NCBI RefSeq assembly: GCF_013391405.1
Contig: NZ_JACBFD010000040.1
Location: 1 to 64,000, forward strand
Source of the DNA: Staphylococcus sp. GSSP0090
GTDB lineage: Bacteria; Bacillota; Bacilli; Staphylococcales; Staphylococcaceae
Length of the DNA stretch: 64,000 nt
Reading direction: 5' to 3'
Below, one piece after another: positions 47,000 through 55,870 of this stretch. Within the stretch, counting starts at the first letter, position 1. The number at the start of each line of letters is the position of its first letter. The translations under genes and the position numbers were made by a program. The notes under the pieces are model-generated. The model was not told the origin of the DNA and ran no database searches. It was given only the letters and a program-made list of their open reading frames with translations.

Positions 47000-48484
47000 G
47001 TGGAAGAGGTCGTTCTAGGTATCGATTTAGGTACTAGCGCAGTTAAAACAATCGCTGTCAACAAACAAGGTCAAGTCGTTGGTCAAACAAGTGAATCATT
47101 GTCATTAATTCAAACTGAACCTGGATATAACGAACAAGACCCAGATTCGTGGGTTGAAGCGGTTATGGAAAGTATTAAAGAACTACTGGGATTAGATGAA
47201 TTGAAAAACAAAAAAGTATCTGGTGTATCGTTCTCAGGGCAAATGCATGGTTTAGTGGCATTAAATAAAGAAGGTAATCCAATTAGAAATGCAATTTTAT
47301 GGAATGACACGAGAACGACACAACAATGTCAATCAATCAAAGAACAATTTGGAGATACATTGTTGAAAAACCCAATATTAGAAGGATTTACTTTACCTAA
47401 ATTATTGTGGTTAAAAGAACATGAACCAACACATTGGGAAGCATTAGATGTTTTCTTATTACCTAAAGATTATGTTAGATACAAAATGACTGGTGACATT
47501 TCAATGGAATATAGTGATGCTGCAGGGACGCTATTATTGGATCCAGATACAAAACAGTGGGATAGACAAGTGGGATCACAATTAGACATAGGGGATATTT
47601 ATCCTAAGTTAATACACTCGCATGATTTTGTTGGTAATTTAACAGAAGATGTAAAAGCGGCATTAGGCCTCGAAAATGAAATCGCTGTTTTTGCTGGCGG
47701 TGCTGATAATGCTTGTGGTGCTTTAGGTGCAGGAGTGATTAATGAAACTCAGACCTTATGTAGTATAGGCACATCCGGTGTTGTATTAACTTGTTCACAA
47801 GAAAATGAACAGTCATTAGGAAACAATATACATTATTTTAATCATGCTTTGTCGCATATGACATATAAAATGGGTGTGACACTAAGTGCAGGAGATAGTT
47901 TGAATTGGTTGAAACGGACAATGTTTGAAGATGAATCCTTTGATGATATCGTGCAACAAGCTAGTGAATCTCAAATTGGTGCTAATGGTTTATTATTTGC
48001 GCCCTATTTACAAGGTGAGCGAACACCTCATGGTGACGCATATATAAGAGGTAGCTTTATTGGATTAAATAGTAATACAGCGAAAGCTGATTTTGCCCGA
48101 GCAACAATTGAAGGTATCACTTATTCGCTTTATGAATCTTATCGATATATGACGCAAGCGCATACTAAACATAACCGTGTTATTTCCATAGGAGGAGGAT
48201 CTAAAAGTGATTTTTGGTTACAACTGCAAGCTGACATCTTTAATGCAGAAGTCACACCGTTGAAATATGAAGAAGGGCCAGGTATGGGGGCAGCAATGCT
48301 TGCAGCGTACGGTTTAGGATGGTTTGAATCTATGGAAGCCTGTGTAAATACATTTATTGAATATGATAAAACGTATTATCCAAATAGTGAGAATCATAAA
48401 AAATATGAACAATATTTCAATGTTTATAGACAGATTTATGAACAAACACAGACATTAACGCAACAATTATTAAATATTAAATAA
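47000..48484 (+). CDS. xylB: Xylulokinase
   Basis: Phosphorylates D-xylulose to xylulose 5-phosphate, the entry to the pentose phosphate pathway. The 494-residue FGGY kinase has the N-terminal phosphate loop VVLGIDLGTSAVKTIAVN, the sugar site SFSGQMHGLVALN and ILWNDTRTTQQC, and the C-terminal signature region EGITYSLYESYRYM and ISIGGGSKSDFWLQLQADIF. GMHGLV-type (here QMHGLV) residues are typical of xylulokinase rather than gluconate or glycerol kinase. GTG 47000 is nine bases after AAAGGA; the ATG at 46991 touches that site. It lies 16 bases after the permease and 15 before the dehydrogenase. Confidence 0.92.
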   Translation: MEEVVLGIDLGTSAVKTIAVNKQGQVVGQTSESLSLIQTEPGYNEQDPDSWVEAVMESIKELLGLDELKNKKVSGVSFSGQMHGLVALNKEGNPIRNAILWNDTRTTQQCQSIKEQFGDTLLKNPILEGFTLPKLLWLKEHEPTHWEALDVFLLPKDYVRYKMTGDISMEYSDAAGTLLLDPDTKQWDRQVGSQLDIGDIYPKLIHSHDFVGNLTEDVKAALGLENEIAVFAGGADNACGALGAGVINETQTLCSIGTSGVVLTCSQENEQSLGNNIHYFNHALSHMTYKMGVTLSAGDSLNWLKRTMFEDESFDDIVQQASESQIGANGLLFAPYLQGERTPHGDAYIRGSFIGLNSNTAKADFARATIEGITYSLYESYRYMTQAHTKHNRVISIGGGSKSDFWLQLQADIFNAEVTPLKYEEGPGMGAAMLAAYGLGWFESMEACVNTFIEYDKTYYPNSENHKKYEQYFNVYRQIYEQTQTLTQQLLNIK

Positions 48485-48499
48485 CATAGGAGGAGTATA

Positions 48500-49573
48500 A
48501 TGATGACAAACAATACACCAGAAATGATGAATATATCATTATTAAATAAACCATTTGATATGGAAATGAAAGAAGTTAAAGTACCACAGATAGGAGCAAC
48601 AGACGTCTTAGTAAAAGTTATGGCTGTAGGTGTATGTGGTTCTGACGTACATTATTATGAGCACGGACGTGTAGGAGAATTTGTAGTTGAAAAACCACTT
48701 ATTCTAGGACATGAATGTTCAGGTATAGTGGCAGATGTAGGGAGCGATGTTACAAACTTTAAAGTCGGTGATAGAGTAGCTATCGAGCCTGGTGTGCCTT
48801 GTGGCGAATGTGAATATTGTAAATCAGGTAAATACAATTTATGTCCAGATGTAGAATTTCTTGCTACGCCGCCAATTGATGGTGCATTTAGTCAATATAT
48901 TAGTCATCCTGAGGGCTTTTTATTCCATATTCCAGATACATTATCATATGAAGAGGCAACACTTAATGAACCATTTTCTGTAGGTGTTCAAGCTTGTAAA
49001 AGAGCCAATGTTCAGCCAGGCTCAACAGTGGTTATTATGGGAATGGGTCCAGTTGGACTTATGGCAGTTGTAGCAGCCAAGGCATTTGGTGCTACGAAAA
49101 TTATTGTATCTGATCTTGAAAAAATACGTCTTGATGAAGCATTAAAATTAGGAGCAACACATGCAATTAATATTAAAGAAGAGGACGTAGCTACACGAAT
49201 AAATGAAATTACAAAAGGTAAAGGTGTAAACTATGCATTTGAAACAGCAGGAAATCCAATTGCATTACAAAATGCTTTAGCTGCTCTAAATAATGGTGGC
49301 ACATTGGCCATTGTTGGTTTACCACAACAGGAAAATATTGAACTGAACATTCCTTTTATAGCAAATCATGAAATCAATATTGTAGGCATTTTTAGATATG
49401 CTAATACTTATGACATGGGTCTAGAGATGTTGGCGTCTACATCAGCAGATTTAAATACGATGTTCACAGATGCATACGATTTAAGTGAGGCAAAAGATGC
49501 GATGGAACAGGCGAGAACGAATAAGAGTGGATCATTAAAAGTAATGGTTTATCCTAATGGGAAACCTGAATAA
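48500..49573 (+). CDS. Xylitol dehydrogenase (D-xylulose reductase), zinc-dependent
   Basis: A 357-residue medium-chain dehydrogenase of the sorbitol/xylitol group. The catalytic zinc site is seen in GVCGSDVHYYEHGRVGEF and LILGHECSGIV, the structural four-Cys loop in PCGECEYCKSGKYNLCP, and the NAD fold in VVIMGMGPVGLMAVVAA. Oxidation of xylitol to D-xylulose would feed the xylulokinase just upstream. Sorbitol (to fructose) or L-arabitol activity is possible for this family, but the kinase neighbour argues for xylitol. AGGAGG lies six bases before ATG 48500. It ends the operon at a strong terminator. Confidence 0.88.
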   Translation: MMTNNTPEMMNISLLNKPFDMEMKEVKVPQIGATDVLVKVMAVGVCGSDVHYYEHGRVGEFVVEKPLILGHECSGIVADVGSDVTNFKVGDRVAIEPGVPCGECEYCKSGKYNLCPDVEFLATPPIDGAFSQYISHPEGFLFHIPDTLSYEEATLNEPFSVGVQACKRANVQPGSTVVIMGMGPVGLMAVVAAKAFGATKIIVSDLEKIRLDEALKLGATHAINIKEEDVATRINEITKGKGVNYAFETAGNPIALQNALAALNNGGTLAIVGLPQQENIELNIPFIANHEINIVGIFRYANTYDMGLEMLASTSADLNTMFTDAYDLSEAKDAMEQARTNKSGSLKVMVYPNGKPE

Positions 49574-49590
49574 AATTGAAGATATATAGA

Positions 49591-49632
49591 AGAACTAAAG
49601 TCACAGCCTGAATGTGACTTTAGTTCTTTTTT
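49591..49632 (+). terminator. Terminator of the xylitol operon
   Basis: AGAACTAAAGTCACA / TGTGACTTTAGTTCT, 15-bp stem, then TTTTT. Confidence 0.9.
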
Positions 49633-49658
49633 AATGTACGAACAATTAAGCGTACATT
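49633..49658. repeat. Short inverted repeat after the xylitol operon
   Basis: AATGTACG and CGTACATT, a perfect 8-bp inverted repeat around a 10-base spacer, directly behind the terminator. The next 260 bases to 49919 are AT-rich and I see no gene or site in them. Confidence 0.35.
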
Positions 49659-49919
49659 TTAAGAATGCAGTTTTATATCCTAGATTAAAATGGGTGCAAA
49701 AAGTTTAATTCTGGGAATGGAATATAACTATGATAATTAACGGCACATCACAAGCCTTGATATAAACACACGCATTCTATAAGGATATTATATAACTTTT
49801 AATGTATCATTACAATATTGAATCAAAAACATTTTAAAGACATTAAAATTTTAATTGTGATAAATAAGCATTGTTTTGTAACGCTTTATTAAAAGGCTGT
49901 ATGGTTAGTAAGGGAACAC

Positions 49920-50183
49920 TTATTTACTTTTTAAATATAAATCAATTGATTTATATATGAAGAGTAAACAAGAAATTATTAAAAATAATGTAAACAATCC
50001 GTTAAATACTGAATTACTAAAGATATTAATGAAAGTCATTTGACTCAATGCGATTAAAAATACAGAACCAGTAGTGTTAATTTCCAGTAAGTCGAATGAA
50101 AATAGCAGAATTGCAATGATAATTAAATATCCAAGTGCTACGAGGAACAAGTTTAATAAATCTACTAGAAACAGTTTTTTCAT
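49920..50183 (-). CDS. Small hypothetical membrane protein
   Basis: An 87-residue product almost wholly hydrophobic, with two or three membrane segments (LLNLFLVALGYLIIIAILLF near the start, LFTLFLIISCLLFIYK near the end). GGAGGAGG about ten bases before the ATG supports translation. No family or motif recognised. It is convergent with the xylitol operon and divergent from the HAD gene, with no partner gene. Confidence 0.6.
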   Translation of the reverse strand: MKKLFLVDLLNLFLVALGYLIIIAILLFSFDLLEINTTGSVFLIALSQMTFINIFSNSVFNGLFTLFLIISCLLFIYKSIDLYLKSK

Positions 50184-50445
50184 GTCAACCAGCCTCCTCC
50201 CTTATAATACTATAACCGTTTTTTTGAATGTGTAATGCATTTTGGTGTAATTTTACAAACTCTTAATATTTCTATGCTGACTTAAATTAGCACAGTTATA
50301 TAAAGCGCAGGATTGTATGTATTAAAAAATTAAAGCATAAGGATTAGTAAGCGATATATTTAATTTAAGTAAAAACGGTTTCGATTTACTCAATTGGTGC
50401 TAAATAGTAAGTAAGTTTGATTTTTAGATGAAGGGGAGGTTAATG

Positions 50446-51120
50446 ATGTATAAAGCGATTATTTTTGATGTGTATGGCACAATTTTTGATATATCATCAC
50501 TTGAAAAGCATATGGACCAATTTGACGAAGCACAAGCATCTTCTATCTCACAGTTGTGGAGAAAAACACAATTACAGCATATGTTTTTAAAACAAATTAT
50601 GCAACGTTATATTACGTTTGATGATTTAACGAAAGACGCTTTGCGTTATACCTTAGATGAACATAACGTACAATATAATCGGGAAGACATTAATCAATTA
50701 TTTGATGCCTTTTTAGATTTAGATTATTTTAAAGAAATACCAAGAGTATTTTCAGATTTAAAAGATAAAAATATAGATATCGGTATTCTATCGAATGGTA
50801 ATGACAGCATGTTAATGCCTTTAGTTGATAATTCGAAAATTAGTGATTATATTGACACTGTCATAAGTGTGGACGAAATAAAACAGTATAAACCTAGTCC
50901 TGCGAGCTATGCTTTAATATTAAATTATTATCACTTGAATAGAGAAGAGATTTTATTTGTCTCTTCAAATTCATGGGACATTACAGGCGCTGCAAACTTT
51001 GGGTTTGATACTGTATGGATAAATCGTAGTAAAGATTTATTTGATTATAATGGACAGTCACCTACGATGACAGTAAGCAATTTGAATGAGTTAGTAAAAT
51101 GGTTAGAAATGAATAAATAA
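50446..51120 (+). CDS. HAD hydrolase, haloacid dehalogenase type II-like
   Basis: A 224-residue HAD-superfamily protein. Motif I is FDVYGTIFD (nucleophile Asp at about 8), the substrate helix region WRKTQLQHMFLKQIMQRYIT resembles L-2-haloacid dehalogenases, motif II is ILSNGND (about 117), motif III Lys is in IKQYKPSPASY and motif IV in LFVSSNSWDITGAANFGF. The motif I DxYGT rather than DxDGT is typical of haloacid dehalogenase type II. The physiological substrate is unknown. AGGGGAGG favours ATG 50446 (or 50443). Single gene. Confidence 0.82.
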   Translation: MYKAIIFDVYGTIFDISSLEKHMDQFDEAQASSISQLWRKTQLQHMFLKQIMQRYITFDDLTKDALRYTLDEHNVQYNREDINQLFDAFLDLDYFKEIPRVFSDLKDKNIDIGILSNGNDSMLMPLVDNSKISDYIDTVISVDEIKQYKPSPASYALILNYYHLNREEILFVSSNSWDITGAANFGFDTVWINRSKDLFDYNGQSPTMTVSNLNELVKWLEMNK

Positions 51121-51230
51121 TTAGAGTGCTTTTTGATGACAATCGGGCATGTTTGATTTATTTAAGTTGTTATCCACCGTCTAAGATCGAATGAAAAATG
51201 AGCAGAAGTTTACTTATGTTGCCCAATAAG

Positions 51231-51270
51231 AAAAAGCGTCTGAGATAAAAATAGATGTCTCAGACGCTTT
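51231..51270. terminator. Bidirectional terminator in the HAD/M20 intergenic region
   Basis: AAAGCGTCTGAGATA / TGTCTCAGACGCTTT with A and T flanks, between convergent genes; contains the repeated ATAGATGTCT core. The rest of 51121-51453 shows no gene or clear site. Confidence 0.85.
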
Positions 51271-51453
51271 ATCGTTTAGGCATTAGATGACTGAATTGAA
51301 AATACGCTTATATCAAGCTTTTTCAAACCTAGTCATCCTTGCCTCGATTGCATAGGTGGGACTACGAAATCTCTATTAGAAAAATTGATTTCTGTACCAT
51401 TCCCTTTTTGCAAACTTTTCTTTAATAACAAAATATTTAAAGATTGGCTTAGG

Positions 51454-52623
51454 TTATTTAAATTCATTCAAGTATTGTGGGAACATTTGAGTGTACAGAT
51501 CAATGAATGTTAAATAAGTGTCTTTATAAACATATTCATCAACTTGGTGCGCTTGTCCTGTTTCACCTGGGCCATACATAACAAATGAGAAATTTTCGTC
51601 TTTATCTTTCATTAAATAAGAAGCATCTGTAGTTGCTGTAGACGACGTAACTTCTAAATCTCTGTTGAAGTATTCATCACCTAAAGATTTTGCTAATTTT
51701 AAGAAGTCATTGTCACCAGTCGTATATACAGGATCACGGTTAACATAAGGATTAACTGTAATTTCACCATTATCTTCTTTTTCAACTTTATCTTTGATAC
51801 TGTTGAATAAGTTTTCGAATTTTTTATTATCATATGAAGGAATTGTACGCATGTTAAATAATGATTCTGCGTATTCAGGAATTGAATTGACTTGATCGCC
51901 GCCATTGATAATCGTTGAATTCATTGTAGGTGTTCCTAAAAGTTCACTACGAACATCAACTTTGCCATACTCAACGTTTAAATAGTGAATAAAATCAACT
52001 AAAGGATTAATAGCGTTAAATCCTAATTCTGGCATTGAACTATGTGCTGATTTACCTTTAGAAATGACTTGGATATCCATTGTGCCTTTATGGGTATAAA
52101 CAATACCATCTTGTGAAGGCTCAGCAATTAATAATGCTTCAACATCATCCATATAGCCTTTTTCATGTAGTAAGGCAGCACCATTACTTGTAACCTCTTC
52201 ACCAGCCGTAGCCATAAAGCGAATCGTACCTTGATTTAACGTGCCTGCTTCTTTAATTTCTATTAAACTAATAGCGAGTGCGGCTAATCCGGATTTCATA
52301 TCAGCAGATCCACGTCCATGTAGTCTACCTTGATCATCTTCTGTCAATTTAAATGGGTCGTAGTTCCATTGATCAGTATCGCCTGTAGTCACTACATCCA
52401 TATGACCTGAAACGCCAATCACAGGTTTACCGCTTCCAATTTCTGCTACCAAGTTTGCACGAGAAGATTCGTCTTCTAATTCTAAAATTTCAGATTTGAT
52501 ATCATGTTGTTTGAATAATTTTTGTAAATAATGTGCAACATCCAATTCTTTTTTATTTACAGATTGAATTTCAATGATATCTGATAATATTTTTACGCGT
52601 TCGTCATTAGATAATACTGTCAT
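51454..52623 (-). CDS. M20 family metallopeptidase (ArgE/DapE-like), copy 2
   Basis: A 389-residue paralogue of the protein at 25126-26283, with matching zinc sites: GVSGHMDVVTTGD, HGRGSADMKSGLAALAI and ATAGEEVTSNGAA, and the same insertion HKGTMDIQVISKGKSAHSSM. I estimate more than half of the residues are identical by eye. Such proteins are labelled succinyl-diaminopimelate desuccinylase, but two copies and lack of lysine genes nearby make a peptide or acyl-amino acid scavenging role as likely. AAAGGAGTG precedes the ATG at 52623. It is monocistronic. Confidence 0.86.
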   Translation of the reverse strand: MTVLSNDERVKILSDIIEIQSVNKKELDVAHYLQKLFKQHDIKSEILELEDESSRANLVAEIGSGKPVIGVSGHMDVVTTGDTDQWNYDPFKLTEDDQGRLHGRGSADMKSGLAALAISLIEIKEAGTLNQGTIRFMATAGEEVTSNGAALLHEKGYMDDVEALLIAEPSQDGIVYTHKGTMDIQVISKGKSAHSSMPELGFNAINPLVDFIHYLNVEYGKVDVRSELLGTPTMNSTIINGGDQVNSIPEYAESLFNMRTIPSYDNKKFENLFNSIKDKVEKEDNGEITVNPYVNRDPVYTTGDNDFLKLAKSLGDEYFNRDLEVTSSTATTDASYLMKDKDENFSFVMYGPGETGQAHQVDEYVYKDTYLTFIDLYTQMFPQYLNEFK

Positions 52624-52721
52624 GTAAACACTCCTTTAAATGATATATACAGTACTATATACCACGCCTATGCTTTTTTAAAACGCATAAGAGAGGTGAG
52701 GTAATGTTGTCATGACATGTT

Positions 52722-53213
52722 TTATTTACTTAAATCTAGTTGATAAAATGCAAGGTCTAACCATTTATCAAATTTGAAACCAACACTTTGTATCGTTCCA
52801 GCATGTTGGAAATTAAATTTTTTATGTAAATCAATACTGTTATCATTTGTTGCATCAATCCCTGCAACAAGTGTTTTATAACCTGAATGCTGTGCATGTT
52901 GAATGATTTGTTTGAGTAATTGTGAGGCAATGCCTTTACCTCGATGATGTTTATTTACATATATAGAATGTTCAATTGAATATTGGTATGCGGGCCAATC
53001 ACGGAAAGTACCATATGTAGCAAATGCGACTGCTTCACCTTGTGCTTCGTAGACAAAAATAGGTTCTTTATTTTGGGATTTATTTTCAAACCAAGCTTCA
53101 CGAGATGCTAATGTCTGTGGTTTATAGGCGTATACTGCAGTTGTATTTAAAATAGCATCGTTATATATGTCCAAAATGTTTGGCAAATCCGTTTCAGTAG
53201 CGTGTCTTATCAT
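52722..53213 (-). CDS. GNAT acetyltransferase, phosphinothricin/methionine sulfoximine type
   Basis: A 163-residue GNAT of the Pat/Bar-like group. MIRHATETDLPNILDIYNDA is the typical start, YSIEHSIYVNKHHRGKGIAS holds the acetyl-CoA loop (HRGKGI, about 95), and LDIHKKFNFQHAG-type residues (HKKFNFQHAGTIQSVGFKFD) form the conserved end with GFKFDKWLDLAF, as in methionine sulfoximine and phosphinothricin acetyltransferases. In nature such enzymes detoxify related amino acid analogues; the real substrate here is not shown. AAAGGATGG precedes the ATG. It lies next to srtA as in S. aureus. Confidence 0.85.
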   Translation of the reverse strand: MIRHATETDLPNILDIYNDAILNTTAVYAYKPQTLASREAWFENKSQNKEPIFVYEAQGEAVAFATYGTFRDWPAYQYSIEHSIYVNKHHRGKGIASQLLKQIIQHAQHSGYKTLVAGIDATNDNSIDLHKKFNFQHAGTIQSVGFKFDKWLDLAFYQLDLSK

Positions 53214-53423
53214 TATGTGACCATCCTTTGTTTTTATATAAATTTAACTTCATTAAACACCTAATCACAAGTTGAATCAAATTAATGTTATAAAAGTTAA
53301 CATTTAGTAGCATAATATATATTTTGGTATAGTTAGATTAAGATACATGAATGATTATAAGTTGTGCTATACTTATTTATACTATTTGAAGAAAAGATGT
53401 TTTGGAAAAGGAGTTACATGAGC

Positions 53424-54023
53424 ATGAAAAAATGGGGTAACCGACTCATTACCTTAATTGGTGTATTATTAATATTAACTGCGATTTATTTATTCGCTAA
53501 ACCACACATTGATCAGTACTTCCATGAAAAAGAGAGCGAAGATAAAATAGAAAATTATGATAAAGAAGCCGCAAATAAAAAGGACAATCAACAGGAAATT
53601 CCGAAAGATAAAACGAAGATGGCAGGATATTTAACAGTACCGGATGCAGATATAAAGACACCGGTTTATCCGGGACCAGCCACACCTGAACAATTAGACA
53701 GGGGTGTGAGCTTTGCAGAAGCGGATGAATCATTAGAGGATCAAAATATTGCCATTGCCGGTCATACGAATATTGGCTCTTCTGATTATCAATTTTCAAA
53801 TTTACCAGAAGCTAAAAAAGGCAGTGAAGTCCGCTTTAAAGTAGGGAACAAGACTAATGTCTATAAAATCACTAAAATATTTGATGTGAAACCTGAAGAT
53901 GTACAAGTATTAGATGAACAGAATAGTAGTAAAAAACAATTAACATTAATTACGTGTGATAACTATAATGAACAAACGAATACATGGGAAGATCGTAAAA
54001 TATTTATAGCAGAAGCGGTATAA
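53424..54023 (+). CDS. srtA: Sortase A
   Basis: Membrane transpeptidase that cuts LPXTG-type surface proteins and links them to peptidoglycan. The 199-residue protein has an N-terminal anchor (LITLIGVLLILTAIYLFAKP), a charged linker rich in Lys/Glu/Asp, and the class A catalytic domain with PVYPGPATPEQLDRGVSFAE, His in IAGHTNIG, Cys178 in LTLITCDNY and Arg191 in WEDRKIF. It aligns with S. aureus SrtA (206). AAAAGGAG at 53406-53413 allows ATG 53418 or 53424; 53424 matches S. aureus. The linker is a little shorter than in S. aureus. Confidence 0.95.
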   Translation: MKKWGNRLITLIGVLLILTAIYLFAKPHIDQYFHEKESEDKIENYDKEAANKKDNQQEIPKDKTKMAGYLTVPDADIKTPVYPGPATPEQLDRGVSFAEADESLEDQNIAIAGHTNIGSSDYQFSNLPEAKKGSEVRFKVGNKTNVYKITKIFDVKPEDVQVLDEQNSSKKQLTLITCDNYNEQTNTWEDRKIFIAEAV

Positions 54024-54031
54024 ATATCAAT

Positions 54032-54092
54032 AAAAGACCTTATCATAGAAATGAATGTCACGGCACAATTCATTTTTAAGATAAGGTCTTTT
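54032..54092. terminator. Bidirectional terminator between srtA and nanE
   Basis: AAAAGACCTTATC / GATAAGGTCTTTT outer stem (13 bp) with an inner AATGAATG/CAATTCATT pairing, between convergent genes. Confidence 0.85.
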
Positions 54093-54100
54093 GAATTTTA

Positions 54101-54769
54101 TTATTTATCAAAAACATTGATAAAACGTTTTGTGATTTCTTTTGGTCTCGTTATCGCACCACCTACAACGGTACAATGAACACCTAAATCTGTTACATCT
54201 TTGAACATTTCAGGTGTAATCACATTGCCTTCAGCAATAACTTTGGCATTTACCTGATTCAAGACCTCTTTTAAAAACTGATAGTTATTTTCATATAAAA
54301 TATGGCCTTTAGTATATGATGTATAACCATGTAACGTAGTGCCGACATAGTCGAAACCAAGTACATCGGCATTTTTAGCTTCTTCAATGGTAGAAATATC
54401 TGCCATAATTTCAACGTTTGGTGCATTTTTACGTATGTAAGATACAAGCTCTGATAAGGATTCTTTAGGGCGTGTTTGTTTGGTTGCATCCAAAGCAATC
54501 ACTTCGCAGTTACTTTCAATTAATTCGTCGATTTCTTTAGTTGTAGCCGTAATGAAAACGTCAGAACCTTCATAATCACGTTTAACAATTCCAATTACTG
54601 GTAAGTCGACTTCTTTTTTTATTTCAATAATGTCTGCTTTAGAATTTGCTCTGATACCAACGGCGCCACCTTCATATGCGGCTAAGGCCATTTTAGACAT
54701 AATAAAAGATGAATGTAACGGTTCATCTGGTAATGCTTGGCATGACACGATTAATCCTTGTGGTAACAT
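54101..54769 (-). CDS. nanE: N-acetylmannosamine-6-phosphate 2-epimerase
   Basis: Converts ManNAc-6-phosphate to GlcNAc-6-phosphate in sialic acid breakdown. The 222-residue TIM-barrel protein starts [20 protein letters not shown] and shows the family blocks [26 protein letters not shown] (catalytic Lys), [12 protein letters not shown], and [16 protein letters not shown] near the end. GGAGTG before ATG 54769 sets the start. It is divergent from nanR; the shared gap carries a palindrome also found before nanK/nanA. Confidence 0.94.
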   Translation of the reverse strand: MLPQGLIVSCQALPDEPLHSSFIMSKMALAAYEGGAVGIRANSKADIIEIKKEVDLPVIGIVKRDYEGSDVFITATTKEIDELIESNCEVIALDATKQTRPKESLSELVSYIRKNAPNVEIMADISTIEEAKNADVLGFDYVGTTLHGYTSYTKGHILYENNYQFLKEVLNQVNAKVIAEGNVITPEMFKDVTDLGVHCTVVGGAITRPKEITKRFINVFDK

Positions 54770-54878
54770 AATTACACACTCCATAACTTTAGTAGATTTA
54801 ATTGATGATTTAAGTTTTATTAAATTTGTAAGTTCAATATAACATTAAGAAAATAATAATCAATACATTTCATTGTTA

Positions 54879-54893
54879 TGAAAAACATTTTCA
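54879..54893. promoter_or_regulatory. Candidate NanR operator, site 1 (nanE/nanR)
   Basis: TGAAAAACATTTTCA, palindromic except the centre, lies between the divergent nanE and nanR genes and ahead of a TATAAT on the nanR side. It differs by one base from the palindrome at 56818-56832. Confidence 0.65.
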
Positions 54894-54935
54894 TATATAA
54901 TATAATGAAATCAAAACGTGAAAGTAGGGAATTAT

Positions 54936-55733
54936 ATGAAATTTGAAAATCGGATTCAACGTTACCGGCATTTATTCACCAAAACAGACAAACAAATTAT
55001 TGAATATATTCAAAATAATCAATTTGATGATTCATTTTCAACAATTAATTCATTGGCGTATGCGATTGGCACATCACCAGCAACCATTACGCGTTTTAGT
55101 AATAAATTAGACTATGATAATTTCCAAGATTTAAAATTTAATTTACAGCAGGAAATGACGGACAAAGTGATAGAAAATAGTCCGCTGATACAACGTATTC
55201 ATAAATACCATCAAGATATTATACAACAAACTGGTGAATTTATATCAGATGAAAAAATTCAAAGCTTTGTCAATCAAATCATGAGAAGTAGACAAATTAT
55301 ATATGCGGGTTTAGGTAGCTCTGGTTTATCTGCGACAGAATTTTATTATAGAATGATGCGAATGGGATTAAAAGGGAGTGTATCTACAGACGCGCATCAA
55401 ATGAAAATCTTTGGTTCGTTATTAACAACTTCAGATACATTTGTAGCTATTTCAAATAGTGGAGAAACGTCCGAATTAATAGCAGCAGCTGAAGTTGCAC
55501 ACGCTCGTGGTGCCTATGTTGTTGCTATAACGAATTACGAAGGGAGTACATTGACAGAGTGTGCAGATTTGGTATTAATTACAACGGACCAATCAAGAAT
55601 TAATGATTCAAAATTTATCAATACACAAATAGCGACACTTTTTTTAATTGATATTGTAAGCTATCTCTTATTAGATGATGATTATATGCATAATGTCTAT
55701 CAACATACGAAAAAGATTGTGTTGAATGAATAG
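54936..55733 (+). CDS. nanR: RpiR family regulator of sialic acid genes
   Basis: A 265-residue regulator with an N-terminal RpiR-type HTH (INSLAYAIGTSPATITRFSN, about 35-55) and a C-terminal SIS sugar-phosphate domain (IIYAGLGSSGLSATEFYYRM and FVAISNSGETSELIAAAEVA). In S. aureus NanR represses the nan genes and responds to ManNAc-6-phosphate. It is placed among nanE, nanK and nanA here. The ATG at 54936 has AGTAGGGA upstream; an earlier start at 54918 lacks one. Convergent with nanK over a strong terminator. Confidence 0.92.
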   Translation: MKFENRIQRYRHLFTKTDKQIIEYIQNNQFDDSFSTINSLAYAIGTSPATITRFSNKLDYDNFQDLKFNLQQEMTDKVIENSPLIQRIHKYHQDIIQQTGEFISDEKIQSFVNQIMRSRQIIYAGLGSSGLSATEFYYRMMRMGLKGSVSTDAHQMKIFGSLLTTSDTFVAISNSGETSELIAAAEVAHARGAYVVAITNYEGSTLTECADLVLITTDQSRINDSKFINTQIATLFLIDIVSYLLLDDDYMHNVYQHTKKIVLNE

Positions 55734-55811
55734 ATCTTCATATGTCGATGTCACATATAAGATGAATGAAAGATAGTAAATAAAATAATTGATATACAGG
55801 ATGCTATTACA

Positions 55812-55864
55812 TAGAAGCACACTTTATTATTGCCGAAACTTGGTTTTGATAAAGTGTGCTTTTA
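55812..55864. terminator. Bidirectional terminator between nanR and nanK
   Basis: AAGCACACTTTAT / ATAAAGTGTGCTT, perfect 13-bp stem between convergent genes, followed by TTTAAAA on the plus strand. Confidence 0.8.
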
Positions 55865-55870
55865 AAATTA

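Noticed and set aside
52624-52721. Palindrome TATATACAGTACTATATA before the second M20 gene as an operator
   Set aside because: It is mostly alternating TA in a promoter region, and no second copy or linked regulator was found.
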